Source: Tolypeutes matacus
Taxonomy: Eukaryota > Chordata > Mammalia > Cingulata > Chlamyphoridae
DNA: 64,000 bases
Direction of reading: 5' to 3'
NCBI GenBank assembly: GCA_026826555.1
Contig: JAKSZT010000116.1
Coordinates: forward strand, 620,252-684,251
How positions within the stretch are numbered: position 1 is the stretch's first letter; each line of letters starts with the position of its first letter. This document shows positions 61,578 to 64,000 of this stretch, in pieces. Below the pieces are notes generated by a model. The model was not told the origin of the DNA, searched no databases, and saw nothing but the letters and a program-made list of their open reading frames with translations. Position numbers and translations under genes: made by a program.

Positions 61578-64000
61578 GGGGGGTTCCAAGATTGTGTTAG
61601 TGTAGGAAGGCACACACTGCAAGCTCCCAGAGCAAGGCTGATTGTGGATGGGGTCCTGCCCGGGGGTCTGTGCTTGCACATGTGGAGTGAGAAGCTTGGG
61701 ACATCTATCTGCACAGATCGATGGCATGGATGGAACTTTAGAGTTTCGTGAGTTTTAAGCCTGGCTGTGCTGGTTGGCACAGATGGCTGAGCCCCGTGCT
61801 TTGGGAAAAAAATTAAAAAAGAAGCGGGTTGGAGCCACTTGTCCCAGGGCTTGGCAACTTGGTGACAAGTCCTAGTGGGAGGAGGTGTTCTCTGAGGGGG
61901 GGCTCTGTTAAATGGGCGAGATAATTTTATTTACTTGGTATTTGGCTGCCTGGAGCCCCTTGGACCTTGGGTGAAGAGAACAGCTCTAGTGAATTGGCTC
62001 CCAGTGGAGGGAAGGGATAATTCTGTTCAGGGAGGGAGTTGATTAGCCTAGCTGCCCAGGGATAAGCCCCTGGCCCCTGTGGAGCCAGGAAGAGGGGGCA
62101 CTCTCCAAAATAGGGAGGATTCTGGTTGAGGACAGGGAAGGGAATTTTTTTGCCATCAATTTGGCTGCCTGGACCTCCACATAGCTTTGTGGAGCAGATA
62201 AGCCAACTTGAAGCAGCACCAGGCTGAGAGGAGAGGCGAATCTACTGAGGAAACCTGATTTACCCAGCAACCTGGTGATGCTGGGGCTTGGTTCCAGAAA
62301 GGATGGAGTCAGCCATCTTTAGCATTCTGCACTGACTAACATCAAAGCTCCAGCTACCCTGGGGAATACAGGAAGTAGGATGGGTTTGATTAATTTCCAT
62401 GAGCCCAGCTAGGGTCACATACATGAGGGGGTTGGTCTAGAGGACTTATCTTGGGCCCTGTATTTCACCAAAAAAAAAGAGAATGTCACTTCAATAAATG
62501 AAAAATAAATTCTTTTTAATTGAGTTTAATAATTAAAAGCTGTTTCAGGACCTGCATATGGAACCCTGTGGGGAAATTGATTGATAGACACAAGCAGGCA
62601 GAGAGGATCCACGTGGATCCTAGGGGAATCATTGATCCTCCTTAGCTCTGTTTGACTGTTTGCATGTGAGATTCTTTGGTTTTTCAATTGTTTATTTGGT
62701 GTCCCTTGTTTTTCTTTCCTCTTTCCTCCCCCCTTTCTTTTTCTTTCATTCATTTAAATTGGGTGTTGCTAGCTTGTCGCTTCTTTGCTGTGCCTCCACT
62801 TCAGTAATTTCCCACTCTTTGTCTATATTGATTTTGTATTCCAAACTATCGCTTATTCTTCCTTCATCTTTCTACCTTCTGCTTTCTGTTGTGGCTCTTA
62901 TATACCACATTTTTTTATATGCCCACAACTTAAGTGGGTCAATTTTTATTCAACCTATTTTGTTTTCTTCCTTTTTTATTAGGATTAACTCTTTCCTTTC
63001 AGCCCATTCTTCACTATTTCTCTTCCTCCTCATAATTCTAGCCTTCTAAATCATTGTACATATATTCCTCTATTTGGTTTCCAGTCCATTGTAGGAACTG
63101 CACTTTTTTTCCTACTACTCTACATGGCTTATGTCAGTTAAATATTCATTTCATTAAGTCTCATTTGACCCCTCTTCTAACTTTTATCAATATTACTATT
63201 ATCCTTCTTCCTTGCTTACATCTTTTTATTCCTCTGGCCCTAATATTTTGCCTTCAAGGAACAAAGAAAGAAGCAAGGAAATAAAATAAGAAAAAAAAAA
63301 TCAAAGAGAAAACTTAACACACATGCAGAACCACAAGGTAAATAAAACTCTAGAGCAGAGAGAGAAGCTAATCAACTGAATAAATCCATCAAGATAATAT
63401 TATGACCAGAGGGCAACAAAAAATTACAAACAACACTGAGAAACAGGAAAACATGGAAGGGTCCAATGAACAAACTAAAAACCAGGAAGTGTTGCAGAAC
63501 ATAGAACAACTAATCAAAGCTATCCAAACAAATATCATGGACCAACTTAAAGAAGTGAAGGAAGAGATTAAGGATATAAATAAGACACTGGGAGAACATA
63601 CTGAAGAAATTGCAAACATGCTTAAAAAGATAATGGATATGATGGTGAACAATGGCACAATCCAAGAATTTAAAAAGACACTGGATTCACATAACAGCAG
63701 ATTTGAGCAGGCAGAAGAAAGAATTAGTGATGTGGAAGACAATAGAGCTTAAATCATAGAGATAGTAGAACAGATAGACAAAAAGATAGAAAAAAATCCA
63801 GCAGGGACTCGGGAATTAACCGACAACACAAAATGCACAAACATATGCATTATGGATGGACATCCCAGAAGGAGAAGAGAAGGGAAAGGGAAAAGAAATA
63901 GTGTTGAAGGAAATAATGGCTGAAAACTTCCCAACCCTATTGAGAGAGACGGATGTGCAGATCCAGGAAGCACAGCACACCCCAAATAGTATAAATCTTA
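61578..64000 (+). mobile_element. Second L1 nested in the first, runs off the window
   Basis: The 5' UTR at about 61578-63401 is of the same type as the element at 26243 and extends about 110 bp further 5'. It starts with a G-run and 'ttccaagattgtg', inserted within the ORF2 start of the older L1. ORF1 begins at 63402. Only the 5' 2.4 kb is visible, so its 3' end and target duplication cannot be checked. Confidence 0.88.
63402..64000 (+). pseudogene. L1 ORF1, partial and disrupted (right edge)
   Basis: The first 116 codons ('MTRGQQKITNNTEKQENM' onward) match the ORF1 at 27937, including the coiled coil. They end at TAA 63750-63752, where the other copy has Val-Glu. Beyond it the homologous reading continues with frame changes near 63795 and 63860 ('AENFPTLLRETDVQIQEA') to the window end. 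It starts at the second of the two ATGs found in the 27934 copy. Confidence 0.85.

Overview
This is mammalian nuclear DNA without a single intact cellular gene. It is most likely from a xenarthran (armadillo or sloth). That placement rests on four copies of a tRNA-derived SINE that I recognise as the armadillo DAS type; three are the long form with pol III A and B boxes, and all four have target-site duplications. Everything else is tandem copies of one decayed C2H2 zinc-finger locus, heavily invaded by LINE-1 (L1), SINEs and two kinds of endogenous retrovirus. No tRNA, rRNA, CRISPR array or bacterial feature was seen.

Layout: six head-to-tail units, all on the + strand. Each carries a zinc-finger (ZNF) exon of about 1.3 kb, then a long non-coding spacer, then (where not lost) a 0.56-0.58 kb ERVL-type LTR with the same 5-bp duplication 'ggata', then a lead-in to the next exon. 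Unit A is about 704-9460, B 9460-22139, C 22140-37564, D 37565-45969, E 45970-52009 and F 52010 to the window end. Every ZNF exon is broken by stops, frameshifts or insertions, and no KRAB exon is visible.

Insertions by unit. A: an antisense L1 3' end inside the ZNF exon, plus a 2.3-kb internal tandem duplication of the spacer. B: an antisense L1 3' half followed by a class II (betaretrovirus-like) ERV at 14323-21900, with the rest of the spacer deleted. C: a near-full-length L1 (26243-35622, 17-bp duplication) with an intact ORF1, a broken ORF2 and a SINE inside ORF2. D: a solo ERVL-type LTR in the ZNF exon and an L1 5' end in the spacer. E: neither of these. F: the complete LTR-internal-LTR form of the ERVL element at the same ZNF site as D, the same L1 insertion as D, and a second L1 nested in it that runs off the window.

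The shared insertions and shared base changes group C with E and D with F. The right part therefore looks like a two-unit block (C-D) duplicated as E-F. The array reads as a record of duplication, retrotransposition, LTR-LTR recombination and deletion rather than as working genes. The most useful observations are the dimer history, the solo-LTR/provirus pair at one paralogous site, the L1 family with a 2.7-kb 3' UTR, and the class II ERV whose pol position is AT-rich sequence without recognisable pol.
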